A stretch of 64,000 nucleotides of DNA, from the NCBI GenBank assembly GCA_934572465.1, contig CAKTLG010000001.1, positions 62,001-126,000 of the forward strand. Direction: 5' to 3'. Within the stretch, counting starts at the first letter, position 1; every line of letters starts with the position of its first letter. Origin of the DNA: an uncultured Oscillospiraceae bacterium. Lineage in GTDB: Bacteria; Bacillota; Clostridia; Oscillospirales; Oscillospiraceae. A program made the position numbers and the translations under genes. The notes beneath the pieces were generated by a model, which saw nothing but the letters and a program-made list of their open reading frames with translations, did no database searches and was not told where the DNA came from. This document shows, piece after piece, positions 50,799 through 59,249 of this stretch.

Positions 50799-50825
50799 AG
50801 GGCTGCCCCCTGCGGGGACAGCCCT
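50799..50825 (-). terminator. Hairpin downstream of the liv operon
   Basis: AGGGCTG-CCCC pairs with GGGG-ACAGCCCT (slightly asymmetric), about 55 bases past the livF stop on the minus strand and followed there by CTTTCTCTTT. Confidence 0.7.
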
Positions 50826-50878
50826 GAACGACCGATGCGGCCTGCGCGTCCGGAGACGCGGAGGCTTTTTGATGCGGC

Positions 50879-51589
50879 TCAGCCGCCGAGATACGCCTTG
50901 CGCACCGCGTCGCTCGCCATCAGCTCCGCGCCTGTGCCGGAGAGTGTGATGCGGCCGGTCTCGAGCACGTAGGCGCGGTCGGCGACGGAAAGCGCCGCCT
51001 GCGCGTTCTGCTCAACGAGCAGGATCGTCGTGCCCGCGGCGTGCAGCTCGCGGATGATATCGAAGATCTGCTCGACAAGGATCGGCGCAAGGCCCATCGA
51101 CGGCTCGTCGAGCATCAGCAGCTTCGGCTTGCTCATCAGCGCGCGGCCCATGGCGAGCATCTGCTGCTCGCCGCCGGAGAGCGTGCCGGCGATCTGTCTG
51201 CGGCGCTCGGCAAGGCGCGGAAAGCGCTCGTACACGTCCGCGATGCCGGGGGCGACGGAGGAATTCGGCTGCGTGTACGCGCCCATCTCCAGGTTCTCCT
51301 CCACGGTCATCTGCAAAAAGACGTGCCGTCCCTCGGGCACCTGCGCAAGACCGTGCTCCACGATCTTGTGCGGGGCAACGCCCTTTAAGTCTTTGCCTTC
51401 AAATTCCACGCTGCCCGTCTGCGGGTGCAGCAGGCCGGAGACGGTGTTGAGCACCGTGGATTTGCCCGCGCCGTTCGCGCCGATCAGCGTGACGATCTCG
51501 CCCTCGTTCACCTCGAAGGACACGCCCTTGACGGCGTGGATGCTGCCGTAATAGACATGCAGATCGTTGACTTTCAGGATCTGGCTCAT
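50879..51589 (-). CDS. livF: Branched-chain amino-acid ABC transporter ATPase LivF
   Basis: ATPase of 236 residues: Walker A GANGAGKST, signature LSGGEQQM, Walker B LLMLDEPSMGLAP and H-loop LVEQNA. The short length and the QVPEGRHVF-type segment are typical of LivF. The start is placed at ATG 51589 because AAGGAGG is at good spacing; GTG 51595 is only a base from it. It is last of the five liv genes and follows livG by two bases. Confidence 0.96.
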   Translation of the reverse strand: MSQILKVNDLHVYYGSIHAVKGVSFEVNEGEIVTLIGANGAGKSTVLNTVSGLLHPQTGSVEFEGKDLKGVAPHKIVEHGLAQVPEGRHVFLQMTVEENLEMGAYTQPNSSVAPGIADVYERFPRLAERRRQIAGTLSGGEQQMLAMGRALMSKPKLLMLDEPSMGLAPILVEQIFDIIRELHAAGTTILLVEQNAQAALSVADRAYVLETGRITLSGTGAELMASDAVRKAYLGG

Positions 51590-51591
51590 GC

Positions 51592-52434
51592 TCACGCCTC
51601 CTTCTTCTTGCCGAGGTACGCTTCAATGACCTCGGGGTTGGACTGGATATCGTCGGGCGAGCCCTTGGCGATGATGCGCCCGAAATTCAGCACCGCGATG
51701 CCCTCGCAGATGTTCATCACGAGGTTCATGTCGTGCTCGATGAGCAGCACCGCGATCTTGAAGGTGTCGCGGATGGAGCGGATATTTTCCATCAGCTCCG
51801 CCGTTTCGCTGGGGTTCATGCCCGCTGCCGGCTCGTCGAGCAGCAGCAGACACGGGTTCGTCGCCAGCGCGCGCAGGATCTCCAGACGGCGCTGCGCGCC
51901 ATAGGGGAGAGAGCCGGCCTTGGCGTCGGCAAAGCCCTCCATGTGGAAGATGGACAAAAGCTCCATCGCGCGCTCATGCATGACGCGCTCCTCCTTCCAG
52001 AAGCGCGGAAGGCGGAAGATGCCCTCAGCCATGTTGTAGTGCATCTGGCTGTCCATGGCGGTGGTGATGTTCTCCTCCACCGAGAGGTTCTGGAACAGGC
52101 GGATGTTCTGGAACGTGCGCGCGATGCCCGCGCGGTTGATCTGCGCGGTGGTCAGGCCGTGAATGTCCTTGCCGTTTAAGAGGATGGTGCCGTGCGTGGG
52201 CTGGTATACCTTTGTCAGCAGGTTGAAGATCGTCGTCTTGCCCGCGCCGTTGGGGCCGATCAGGCCCGCGATCTCCGTGCGGCCGATGGTCACGTTGAAG
52301 CTGTCCACGGCCTTGAGGCCGCCGAAGGTGATGCCGAGGTCAATGCACTCGAGCACCGGCGATTTATCCGCATCGCGCTCGGTCAGCAGCGCCGGCTCGC
52401 GCGTGACGGGAACGAGCTTTGTTTTCTGCGTCAT
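51592..52434 (-). CDS. livG: Branched-chain amino-acid ABC transporter ATPase LivG
   Basis: ATPase of 280 residues with Walker A GPNGAGKTT, the LivG-specific ARTFQNIRLFQNLSVEEN, signature LPYGAQRR, Walker B LLLLDEPAAGMNP and H-loop LIEHDM. A 30-residue N-terminal extension precedes the domain. The start at 52434 overlaps the livM stop by four bases (ATGA) and has AAAGGAGG upstream. The pair LivG-LivF energises the LivHM permease. Confidence 0.96.
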   Translation of the reverse strand: MTQKTKLVPVTREPALLTERDADKSPVLECIDLGITFGGLKAVDSFNVTIGRTEIAGLIGPNGAGKTTIFNLLTKVYQPTHGTILLNGKDIHGLTTAQINRAGIARTFQNIRLFQNLSVEENITTAMDSQMHYNMAEGIFRLPRFWKEERVMHERAMELLSIFHMEGFADAKAGSLPYGAQRRLEILRALATNPCLLLLDEPAAGMNPSETAELMENIRSIRDTFKIAVLLIEHDMNLVMNICEGIAVLNFGRIIAKGSPDDIQSNPEVIEAYLGKKKEA

Positions 52435-53525
52435 TGTTGATCCTCCTTTTCCGCGCTCTTGCGGCGCACGGGGATGAGTCTTGCAAAGAACGCCTTGCAC
52501 TGCGGGTTATTGGTCGCAAGCATCACAAAGATCAGCACGACCGCGTACACGAGCATACGGAGATCCGCGAACTGGCGCAGCGCTTCGGGCAGGATCGTGA
52601 GCGCGGCGGCGGAGATCAGGCTGCCCCAGATGTTGCCCAGCCCGCCGAGCACCACGAACACCAGCACGAGGATGGAGGTGTTGAAGTTGAACTTGACGGC
52701 CTGCAGCGAGGAGTAGTTCAATCCGTACAGCGCGCCCGCCGCGCCCGCGAGGGCGGCGGAGGTGACGAAGGCCATCAGCTTGTACTTTGTCAGGTTCAGT
52801 CCGACGGACTGCGCGGCGATGGGGTTGTCGCGGATGGCCATGATCGCGCGGCCCGCGCGCGAGCGCGTCAGATTCAGCACGATCACGAGCGTTACCATCA
52901 CGAGCACAAAGCCCGCAGCGAATGTGGCGATGGTCTTTGTGCCGGTCGCGCCCTGCGCGCCCTTGATGATGGCGTAGCCCGCGCTGTCAAGGCCCAGATC
53001 GTCCACGGTCTTGTCGCCCGTGGGGTTGAAGATGATGTGCAGCCCCGTGGAATCATAGCCCACGATCAGGCAGTTGATGAGATCCTTGATGATCTCGCCG
53101 AAGGCCAGCGTGACGATGGCAAGATAGTCGCCCTGTAAGCGGAGCACCGGCGTGCCGACAAGCACGCCCGCGATGGCCGCGAACAGCGCGCCGAGCAGCA
53201 TGGCGACGGCAAGGCGCGCGCCGTCGCTGGGGATGGCGCCCTGCAGGCTCTGCGCGGCAATGATGCCGGAGAACGCGCCGACGCTCATAAAGCCCGCGTG
53301 GCCGAGGCTCAGCTCGCCGAGGATGCCGACCGTCAGGTTCAGCGAGACGGCCATGGACATATAGCAGCAGATGGGGATGAGCAGACCCGTCGCCTTGCGG
53401 TTCAAAAGCCCGTTGCTCTGCAGGATCAGCGTAATGGCGAACACAAGGATCACGCCGAGATAGGTCGCAAAGTCGACCTTGGTCGTTTTCTTGAGGGAGC
53501 GGAGTTTCTTTTGAAGCTTTGTCAC
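52431..53525 (-). CDS. livM: Branched-chain amino-acid ABC transporter permease LivM
   Basis: A 364-residue permease with about ten hydrophobic segments. The characteristic GELSLGHAGFMSVGAF occurs near residue 80, and RLQGDYLAIVTLAFGEI and RAIMAIRDNPIAAQS form the ATPase-coupling loop. The start is probably GTG 53525 (VTKLQKK), ten bases after the livH stop, with GAGGTAAGG upstream; the frame runs to 53555 inside livH. Confidence 0.94.
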   Translation of the reverse strand: MTKLQKKLRSLKKTTKVDFATYLGVILVFAITLILQSNGLLNRKATGLLIPICCYMSMAVSLNLTVGILGELSLGHAGFMSVGAFSGIIAAQSLQGAIPSDGARLAVAMLLGALFAAIAGVLVGTPVLRLQGDYLAIVTLAFGEIIKDLINCLIVGYDSTGLHIIFNPTGDKTVDDLGLDSAGYAIIKGAQGATGTKTIATFAAGFVLVMVTLVIVLNLTRSRAGRAIMAIRDNPIAAQSVGLNLTKYKLMAFVTSAALAGAAGALYGLNYSSLQAVKFNFNTSILVLVFVVLGGLGNIWGSLISAAALTILPEALRQFADLRMLVYAVVLIFVMLATNNPQCKAFFARLIPVRRKSAEKEDQQ

Positions 53526-53535
53526 GATCCTTACC

Positions 53536-54414
53536 TCACACTTTCTCCGGCACATACTTGCCGAGCAGTCCCGCGGGCTTGACGAGCAGCACCACGATCA
53601 GCACCGCGAACACGATGGCGTTGGCGAGGTTCGTGGAGATGTACGCCTTGGCTATGGCCTCGATGATGCCGAGCAGCAGTCCGCCGAGAAACGCGCCGGG
53701 GATGGAGCCGATGCCGCCGAACACCGCCGCGGTGAAGGCCTTGATGCCGGGCATGGAGCCGGTCGTCGGCATCAGCGAGGTGTTGAACGAGCACAGCAGC
53801 ACGCCCGCGATGGCCGCGAGCGCCGAGCCGATGGCAAACGTTGCGGAAATGGTGGCGTTGACGTTGATGCCCATCAGCTGCGCCGCCGCCTTGTCCTCCG
53901 AGCAGGCGCGCATGGCCTTGCCCATCTTGCTCTTGTTGACGAACAGCGTCAGCGCGATCATGATGACGACGCAGGCGAAGATCGTCAGCAGCGAAACGTA
54001 GGAGACGGTCAGTCTGCCGCCGAAAAGCTGCGCGGAGCCCTCGACCACGGGGGGATAGACGCGCGCGGCGGCCTTCCAGATGAGCAGCGCCGAGTTCTGG
54101 AGAAAATAGCTCACGCCGATGGCGGTGATGAGCACCGCGAGGCTCGGCGCCGAGCGCAGGGGCTTGTATGCGAGCCGCTCGATCACGATGCCGAGCACCG
54201 TGCAGACAATGACGGCCAGCAGCACGGCTACGATGTTGGGAAGGCCGAGGTAGAACATCGCGCAGAACGAGATGTAGCCGCCGACCATGATGATGTCGCC
54301 GTGGGCAAAGTTCAGCATCTTGGCAATGCCGTAGACCATCGTGTAGCCCAGCGCGATGATGGCGTACACGCTGCCGAGACTGATGCCGCTGATGAGGTAG
54401 GACAGGAATTCCAT
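53536..54414 (-). CDS. livH: Branched-chain amino-acid ABC transporter permease LivH
   Basis: A 292-residue permease with about eight hydrophobic segments, including LGYTMVYGIAKMLNFAHGD near the N-terminus and the coupling loop MGKAMRACSEDKAAAQLMGI. The start (MEFLSYLI) at 54414 has GAGGTG upstream; the frame is open to 54498 but without a better site. It lies 180 bases after the binding-protein gene, with a hairpin in between that may balance expression. Confidence 0.95.
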   Translation of the reverse strand: MEFLSYLISGISLGSVYAIIALGYTMVYGIAKMLNFAHGDIIMVGGYISFCAMFYLGLPNIVAVLLAVIVCTVLGIVIERLAYKPLRSAPSLAVLITAIGVSYFLQNSALLIWKAAARVYPPVVEGSAQLFGGRLTVSYVSLLTIFACVVIMIALTLFVNKSKMGKAMRACSEDKAAAQLMGINVNATISATFAIGSALAAIAGVLLCSFNTSLMPTTGSMPGIKAFTAAVFGGIGSIPGAFLGGLLLGIIEAIAKAYISTNLANAIVFAVLIVVLLVKPAGLLGKYVPEKV

Positions 54415-54514
54415 ATAGGTAGCACCTCTTTTTCGGACGTTTTTTCTGTGGCAGAAGCAAGGGCAGCGGGAAAGCGCACCTGCCCTCGGTTCCGCCATAG
54501 AATGGGCGCAAGCC

Positions 54515-54536
54515 GTCGGGAGCGGACGCTCCCGAC
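54515..54536 (-). terminator. Intercistronic stem-loop between livK and livH
   Basis: GTCGGGAGC pairs perfectly with GCTCCCGAC around GGAC. No long T run; probably attenuates or stabilises, like the hairpin at 47135. Confidence 0.6.
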
Positions 54537-54594
54537 AGCCTTTGCCTGTATGAGAGAGAATGAGAAGAGAGAACTTGTAAAGAGCGGGGTACGC

Positions 54595-55788
54595 TTACTT
54601 CATGACGTACTGGCCGTTTTCGATGACGGCGGCGAGAGGCGCCTTGGCGACCTCGCCGTCCGCGTTCCACGTCATGGCCTTACCGGTAAGACCGTCGACG
54701 CTGAGGGTGGGCATGACCTGGATGAGAGCCTCGCAGATATCGGCGGCGCTCATGTCGCCGGTGCAGCCGGCAGCCTCAAGAGCGGCCTTGATGATGTACA
54801 CGCCGTCGTAGGCGTCAGCGGCGAACTGGTTGGGCTCCACACTGTACTTTTCGGTGTAGGTCTTGACGAAGTTCTGGGTCGCGGCGTCCTCGGAGTTGAT
54901 GGAGAACGGAGTCAGGAGCATGACGCCCTCGGCGAGCGCGGGATCAAAGCCGGGCATCGTCAGGATGCCGTCCATGCCGTCCACACCGAAGAAGGTGGGG
55001 GCGTAGTTCATGGCCTTGGCCTGGCTGAGAATGACGGAGGCGGGCTGATAGTAGATGGGGAGGAACATGAGGTCGGCGCCGGCGCTCTGCGCGGAGGCGA
55101 GCTGGACGGAGAAGTCGGAGGCGGTGTCGGCGGTGAAGGTGCCCTGATAGACGATCTTGAACGCGCCCTTGGCCTCAGCCTCGGCTACGAAGGTGTTGCG
55201 GATGCCCTGGGAGTAAGCGTCGTCGTTGCGGTAGATGACGGCGACCTTCGCGCGGGGCATGTTCTCGGCGATGTAGTCAGCGGAGCCGGTGCCCTGGTTG
55301 GGGTCGGTGAAGCAGACCTGGAAGACATTGTCCTTGCCGGAGGTCACGTCGGGGGAGGAGGCGGACGGGGTCAGCATGAACACGCGGTCAGTGTTGGTCA
55401 CGTCGGAAACGGAGAGGGAGGCGCCGGTGGTCGTCGGGCCGACGAGGACCTGCATGCCGTCGTCCATCATGGTGTTGTAGGCGTTGACGGCCTTTTCGCC
55501 GTCGGCCTCGTCGTCCTGCTGCAGGAAGTTGAACTTGATGGTGGAGCTGCTTGCGTTGATCTCCTCAACGGCAAGGCGCGCGCCGTTGACAACGGCCTGA
55601 CCGTAGATCGCAGCGTCGCCGGTCAGCGGGCCGCAGGAGCCGATCGTAAAGGTCTGGGGCTCGGCCGAGGGCTGATCGCCGGTGTTGGTGCTGTCGCTCG
55701 TGCCGGTGTCATCGCTCTTGCTGCCGCAGGCGGCCATGGTGAAGACCATGACGGCGGCCATGAACATGCACATAAACTTCTTTTTCAT
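54595..55788 (-). CDS. livK: Branched-chain amino-acid ABC transporter substrate-binding lipoprotein
   Basis: A 397-residue lipoprotein. MKKKFMCMFMAAVMVFTMAAC gives a signal peptide with lipobox TMAAC (read across a few residues), followed by a Ser/Thr/Asp-rich linker. The type I periplasmic-binding domain has IGSCGPLTGDAAIYGQ near its start and QFAADAYDGVYIIKAAL near its end. The start at 55788 follows AAAGGAG. It heads the liv genes but has little space for its own promoter downstream of the terminator at 55837-55868. Confidence 0.95.
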   Translation of the reverse strand: MKKKFMCMFMAAVMVFTMAACGSKSDDTGTSDSTNTGDQPSAEPQTFTIGSCGPLTGDAAIYGQAVVNGARLAVEEINASSSTIKFNFLQQDDEADGEKAVNAYNTMMDDGMQVLVGPTTTGASLSVSDVTNTDRVFMLTPSASSPDVTSGKDNVFQVCFTDPNQGTGSADYIAENMPRAKVAVIYRNDDAYSQGIRNTFVAEAEAKGAFKIVYQGTFTADTASDFSVQLASAQSAGADLMFLPIYYQPASVILSQAKAMNYAPTFFGVDGMDGILTMPGFDPALAEGVMLLTPFSINSEDAATQNFVKTYTEKYSVEPNQFAADAYDGVYIIKAALEAAGCTGDMSAADICEALIQVMPTLSVDGLTGKAMTWNADGEVAKAPLAAVIENGQYVMK

Positions 55789-55836
55789 CTTTTTGATCTC
55801 CTTTGAAAAATTGATGACGAAAAAATAATATACAAA

Positions 55837-55868
55837 AAAGCGGTCCCGCCGCACGGCGGAACCGCTTT
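55837..55868 (-). terminator. Terminator or attenuator upstream of the liv genes
   Basis: On the minus strand, AAAGCGGT-TCCGCCG pairs with CGGCGG-GACCGCTTT around a short loop, followed by TTTTTT. It lies between the small gene ending at 55900 and livK. The 48 bases between this hairpin and livK contain only weak promoter candidates. Confidence 0.8.
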
Positions 55869-55899
55869 GCTGTATCGGGATCAAAGCCCCCTCAGCTTT

Positions 55900-56139
55900 T
55901 CAGCGCTTCTGTTCCGCGTGCAAAAATGTAATGACCGGCAGAATGGAAATGGAAAGTACCAGAGCCGGAAGGATCATACGGCTCAAGCCCAGCGCAAAAA
56001 TAAGAATGGACGCCATGATCATGGCGTCCATCTTAATAGAGCGGGAGGAGGACTGAGAGGCGCAGCAGGACGCAGCTTCAGCCTGCGCGGCAGAAGCGTT
56101 CATCGCGGTATTCTGATTTGCATAAGCAAAACGGAACAT
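55900..56139 (-). CDS. Small membrane protein of unknown function upstream of the liv operon
   Basis: A 79-residue frame (MFRFAYANQN...). The N-terminal half is polar, Ala/Ser/Gln-rich with a CC pair. The C-terminal half holds one or two hydrophobic segments (MIMASILIFALGLSRMILP then ALVLSISILPVITFL). I recognise no family. Evidence for expression is good: a consensus promoter (56182-56210), AAAGGA before the start and a strong terminator after the stop. ATG at 56157 is an alternative start. It might also be a leader for liv regulation. Confidence 0.6.
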   Translation of the reverse strand: MFRFAYANQNTAMNASAAQAEAASCCASQSSSRSIKMDAMIMASILIFALGLSRMILPALVLSISILPVITFLHAEQKR

Positions 56140-56181
56140 TGCATTACGTCCTTTCATGTTTCTCTCATGTTTGATGGGCCC

Positions 56182-56210
56182 ATTTTAGCGCATGAATATA
56201 TAAAAGTCAA
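56182..56210 (-). promoter_or_regulatory. Promoter of the small gene/liv region
   Basis: On the minus strand, TTGACT (56205-56210) and TAAAAT (56182-56187) are spaced by 17 bp, close to consensus. Transcription would run through the small gene toward livK. Confidence 0.8.
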
Positions 56211-56325
56211 TCCTGCATATTTACCAAAGAAAAAGAGGGCAAAGCCCCGTGGCTTTGCGCATTTGAACAATTTGACGAAAAACGCAGCCGGAAACTGGAC
56301 GAAACGGAAAAGAAAACCACGTATT

Positions 56326-56352
56326 TTAGCACTCTGCCATAATAAGTGCTAA
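56326..56352 (+). promoter_or_regulatory. CIRCE operator upstream of htpG
   Basis: TTAGCACTC (56326-56334) and AAGTGCTAA (56344-56352) are separated by nine bases, a single mismatch to the CIRCE consensus and to the hrcA copy. It lies 78 bases before the htpG start codon. Confidence 0.93.
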
Positions 56353-56391
56353 ATGTTTACGGATAGGTCACAAATCGACGCGGTTTTCTGC

Positions 56392-56418
56392 TATACTCTG
56401 ATTCAAATAGAATCAGAG
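56392..56418 (+). promoter_or_regulatory. Extended -10 box overlapping a perfect inverted repeat in the htpG leader
   Basis: TG-C-TATACT (-10 at 56392-56397) is an extended -10; no good -35 is seen. CTCTGATTC (56396-56404) pairs perfectly with GAATCAGAG (56410-56418) around AAATA, and the right arm enters the ribosome-binding sequence AGAGGAGA (56415-56422). It could be a protein operator over the start site or, on longer transcripts, an RNA hairpin limiting translation. Confidence 0.6.
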
Positions 56419-56429
56419 GAGATGCTTTT

Positions 56430-58319
56430 ATGGCAAAGAAATCATTTAAGGCGGAGTCCAAGCGCCTGCTGGACCTGATGATCAATTCGATCTATACCCA
56501 CAAGGAGATATTCCTGCGCGAGCTGATCTCCAACGCGAGCGACGCCATCGACAAGCTCTGCTACGTCGCCCTGACGGACGATAAGGTCGGGCTGAACCGG
56601 AGCGATTTCAGGATCGAGCTTGCCGTCGACAAGGACGCGCGCACGCTGACTGTCTCCGATAACGGCATCGGCATGGACAAGGACGAGCTTGAAAACAACC
56701 TCGGCGTTATCGCCTCGTCCGGCTCCTACAAGTTCCGTCAGGAGACGGAGGGCGCGGACAGGAAGGACGCCGACATCGACATCATCGGCCAGTTCGGCGT
56801 GGGCTTCTACTCGGCGTTTATGGTCGCCGACGAGATCACCGTTATCACGAAGAAATACGGCTCCGAGCAGGCGTACCGCTGGCAGTCCTCCGGCGCGGAC
56901 GGCTACACCGTCGCCGAATGCGAAAAGGAGAGCGCCGGTACGGACGTGATCCTGCACATCAAGGAGGATACCGAGGACGAGAAGTACAGCGACTACCTCG
57001 ACGGCTATCAGCTCTATTCCCTCGTCAAGAAGTATTCCGACTACATCCGCTACCCCATCCGCATGATGACCCCCGTGCAGAAGGTCAAGGAGGGGAGCGA
57101 TCCCGAAAAGCCCGAGTATGAGATGGTCGACGAGCTGACCACGGTCAACTCCATGGTCCCGCTCTGGCAGCGCAAGCGCAGCGAGGTCACGGACGAGGAG
57201 TATGCCAAGTTCTACTCCGAGCTCACGCGAGAGTTCGACAAGCCTCAGCGCGTCATCACCGTCTCGGCCGAGGGCAGCGTCACCTATAAGGCGCTGCTGT
57301 TCGTGCCGTCGAAGCGCCCGCTCAACTTCAACACCGAGGACTATCAGAAGGGGCTCCAGCTCTACTCCGCGGGCGTGATGATCATGGACAAGTGCGATGC
57401 GCTCCTGCCCGATTACCTGCGCTTTGTGCGCGGCGTGGTCGATTCGCCGGATCTGAGCCTCAATATCTCCCGCGAGCTTTTGCAGCACGACCGCCAGCTC
57501 AGGGTCATCGCGCAGAATCTGGAAAAGAAGATCCGCGCCGACCTTGAAAAGTTCCTCAAGGACGACCGCGAGGGCTATGAGAAGTTCTACGCGAACTATG
57601 GCCGGCAGATCGGCTACGGCATCGTCAGCGAGGGCGGCGAGAGCCGGAAGGACGCGCTCAAGGAGCTTTTGATGTTCTACTCCTCCACGCAGAAGAAGCT
57701 CACCACGCTGAGCGAGTATGTCTCGCGCATGAAGGAGGAGCAGAAGTGCATCTACTACGCTGCCGGAGAGAGCGTCGTCGCCATCGACCGTCTGCCGCAG
57801 ACCGAGCTTTTGAAGGACAAGGACTATGAGGTGCTCTACCTCACCGGCGAGGCCGACGAGTTCGTGCTCCAGGCGCTGGCGGCATACGCGGAAAAGCCCT
57901 TCCGCTCCATCGTGGACGGCGAGCTGGAGCTTGGCGGCGAGGAGGAAAAGCTGCTCGACGAGAAGGAGGATCTGATGAAGTTCGTCAAGGAGACGCTTGG
58001 CGACAGGATCAAGGAGGCGAGGGCCTCTCACCGTCTCAGGACGCATCCGGTCTGCCTGACGGCGGGCGAGGGCTTCAGCTTCGAGATGGAGAAGTATTTT
58101 AAGAACTTCCAGATGCCCGAGCCGATCAAGGCCGACCGCATCCTCGAGCTGAACGTGAAGCATCCCGCCGTTATGGCGATGGAGACCGCGCTGCTGACCG
58201 ACCGCGCTAAGGCCGAGCTGTACGCGAAGATCCTCTACGATCAGGCGCTGCTGATCGCGGGCCTGCCGCTCGACGATCCGGGCGAATACACCGACATGGT
58301 CGCTGAGCTGATGAAGTAA
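56430..58319 (+). CDS. htpG: Molecular chaperone HtpG (Hsp90)
   Basis: Bacterial Hsp90, an ATP-dependent cytosolic chaperone. The N-terminal GHKL ATPase domain has LRELISNASDAIDKL, DNGIGMDKDEL and GQFGVGFYSAFMVAD. The middle domain includes FVPSKRP and LNISRELLQHD, and the C-terminal dimerisation domain ends normally. The length of 629 residues is full. AGAGGAGA sets the start. The upstream CIRCE suggests control by HrcA together with dnaK, and the gene stands alone with a terminator at 58333-58364. Confidence 0.98.
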   Translation: MAKKSFKAESKRLLDLMINSIYTHKEIFLRELISNASDAIDKLCYVALTDDKVGLNRSDFRIELAVDKDARTLTVSDNGIGMDKDELENNLGVIASSGSYKFRQETEGADRKDADIDIIGQFGVGFYSAFMVADEITVITKKYGSEQAYRWQSSGADGYTVAECEKESAGTDVILHIKEDTEDEKYSDYLDGYQLYSLVKKYSDYIRYPIRMMTPVQKVKEGSDPEKPEYEMVDELTTVNSMVPLWQRKRSEVTDEEYAKFYSELTREFDKPQRVITVSAEGSVTYKALLFVPSKRPLNFNTEDYQKGLQLYSAGVMIMDKCDALLPDYLRFVRGVVDSPDLSLNISRELLQHDRQLRVIAQNLEKKIRADLEKFLKDDREGYEKFYANYGRQIGYGIVSEGGESRKDALKELLMFYSSTQKKLTTLSEYVSRMKEEQKCIYYAAGESVVAIDRLPQTELLKDKDYEVLYLTGEADEFVLQALAAYAEKPFRSIVDGELELGGEEEKLLDEKEDLMKFVKETLGDRIKEARASHRLRTHPVCLTAGEGFSFEMEKYFKNFQMPEPIKADRILELNVKHPAVMAMETALLTDRAKAELYAKILYDQALLIAGLPLDDPGEYTDMVAELMK

Positions 58320-58332
58320 AGAAGGCTGCGCA

Positions 58333-58364
58333 GGGGCGCGCGGAGAGATATCTCCGCGCGCCCC
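58333..58364 (+). terminator. Hairpin after htpG
   Basis: A perfect GC-rich palindrome (GGGGCGCGCGGAGA with its complement) starts 13 bases past the stop. The T tract is weak. Confidence 0.7.
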
Positions 58365-58445
58365 GTTCACGTTTGGCGCTCCCGCCGCCTATACTGGCAT
58401 ACAGGCGTTCTTCCGCCTGAGAAACCGTAAAGGCGATGAAAACTT

Positions 58446-59207
58446 ATGCTCAGATCTCTCACGTATGCAGCGCTCGGCACGCTCTTTACTTTCCTGATGA
58501 CCGCGCTTGGCGCCGCGACGGTGTTTCTGGTAGGGCGCGGGACACGCGCGCAGACGCAGCGCGTGATGATGGGCTTTGCCGCGGGGGTGATGACGGCGGC
58601 CAGCATCTGGAGCCTCCTGCTGCCGGCCATTGAGCAGACGGCGGCGGAGGGACGTTTTCCGCCCGCGCTGCCCGCGTCGGCGGGCATTCTGCTGGGCGCG
58701 GCATTCCTCACGGGACTGGACGCCCTCTGCCCCCTGCTGCGCCGCGGCGGCGCACAGGACGATCATGCGCGCGGCGATCTGCTGCTCATGACCGCCATCA
58801 CGCTCCACAACATCCCCGAGGGTATGGCCGTCGGCCTTGCCTTCGCCCTCGCGGCGGACGGGGAAAGCCTTGCCGCGGCAGCCGCGCTCGCGCTCGGCAT
58901 CGGCGTGCAGAACTTTCCCGAGGGCGCGGCGGTCTCGCTGCCGCTGCATCAGATGGGGCGCTCGCGCCCGCGCGCGTTTTTGACGGGAATGCTCTCCGGC
59001 GCGGTCGAGCCGCTGTTCGGCGTGAGCGTGGTGCTCGCCGCGGCGGGCGCGCACGCGCTGATGCCGTGGCTTTTGAGCTTTGCCGCCGGCGCGATGCTCT
59101 GCGTCGTGGCGGAGGAGCTGCTGCCGCGCGCCCACAGCCGCGCGGGGACCTGCGGCTTCATCGGCGGCTTCCTTTTGATGATGGCGCTTGACGTGGCGCT
59201 GGGATAA
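58446..59207 (+). CDS. ZIP-family metal transporter
   Basis: A 253-residue membrane protein with about eight helices. HNIPEGMAVGLA in helix 4 and QNFPEGAAVSLP in helix 5 are the ZIP metal-binding signatures, and EELLPRAH gives further His/Glu residues. ZIP carriers move zinc, iron or manganese into the cytoplasm. The missing His-rich loop is common in bacterial GufA-like members. The ribosome-binding site is weak. The next gene begins 42 bases later and could be cotranscribed. Confidence 0.9.
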   Translation: MLRSLTYAALGTLFTFLMTALGAATVFLVGRGTRAQTQRVMMGFAAGVMTAASIWSLLLPAIEQTAAEGRFPPALPASAGILLGAAFLTGLDALCPLLRRGGAQDDHARGDLLLMTAITLHNIPEGMAVGLAFALAADGESLAAAAALALGIGVQNFPEGAAVSLPLHQMGRSRPRAFLTGMLSGAVEPLFGVSVVLAAAGAHALMPWLLSFAAGAMLCVVAEELLPRAHSRAGTCGFIGGFLLMMALDVALG

Positions 59208-59249
59208 GCGCCCGCGCCGCCGCATAGGATAAGCGCGAGGTGATAGTCC

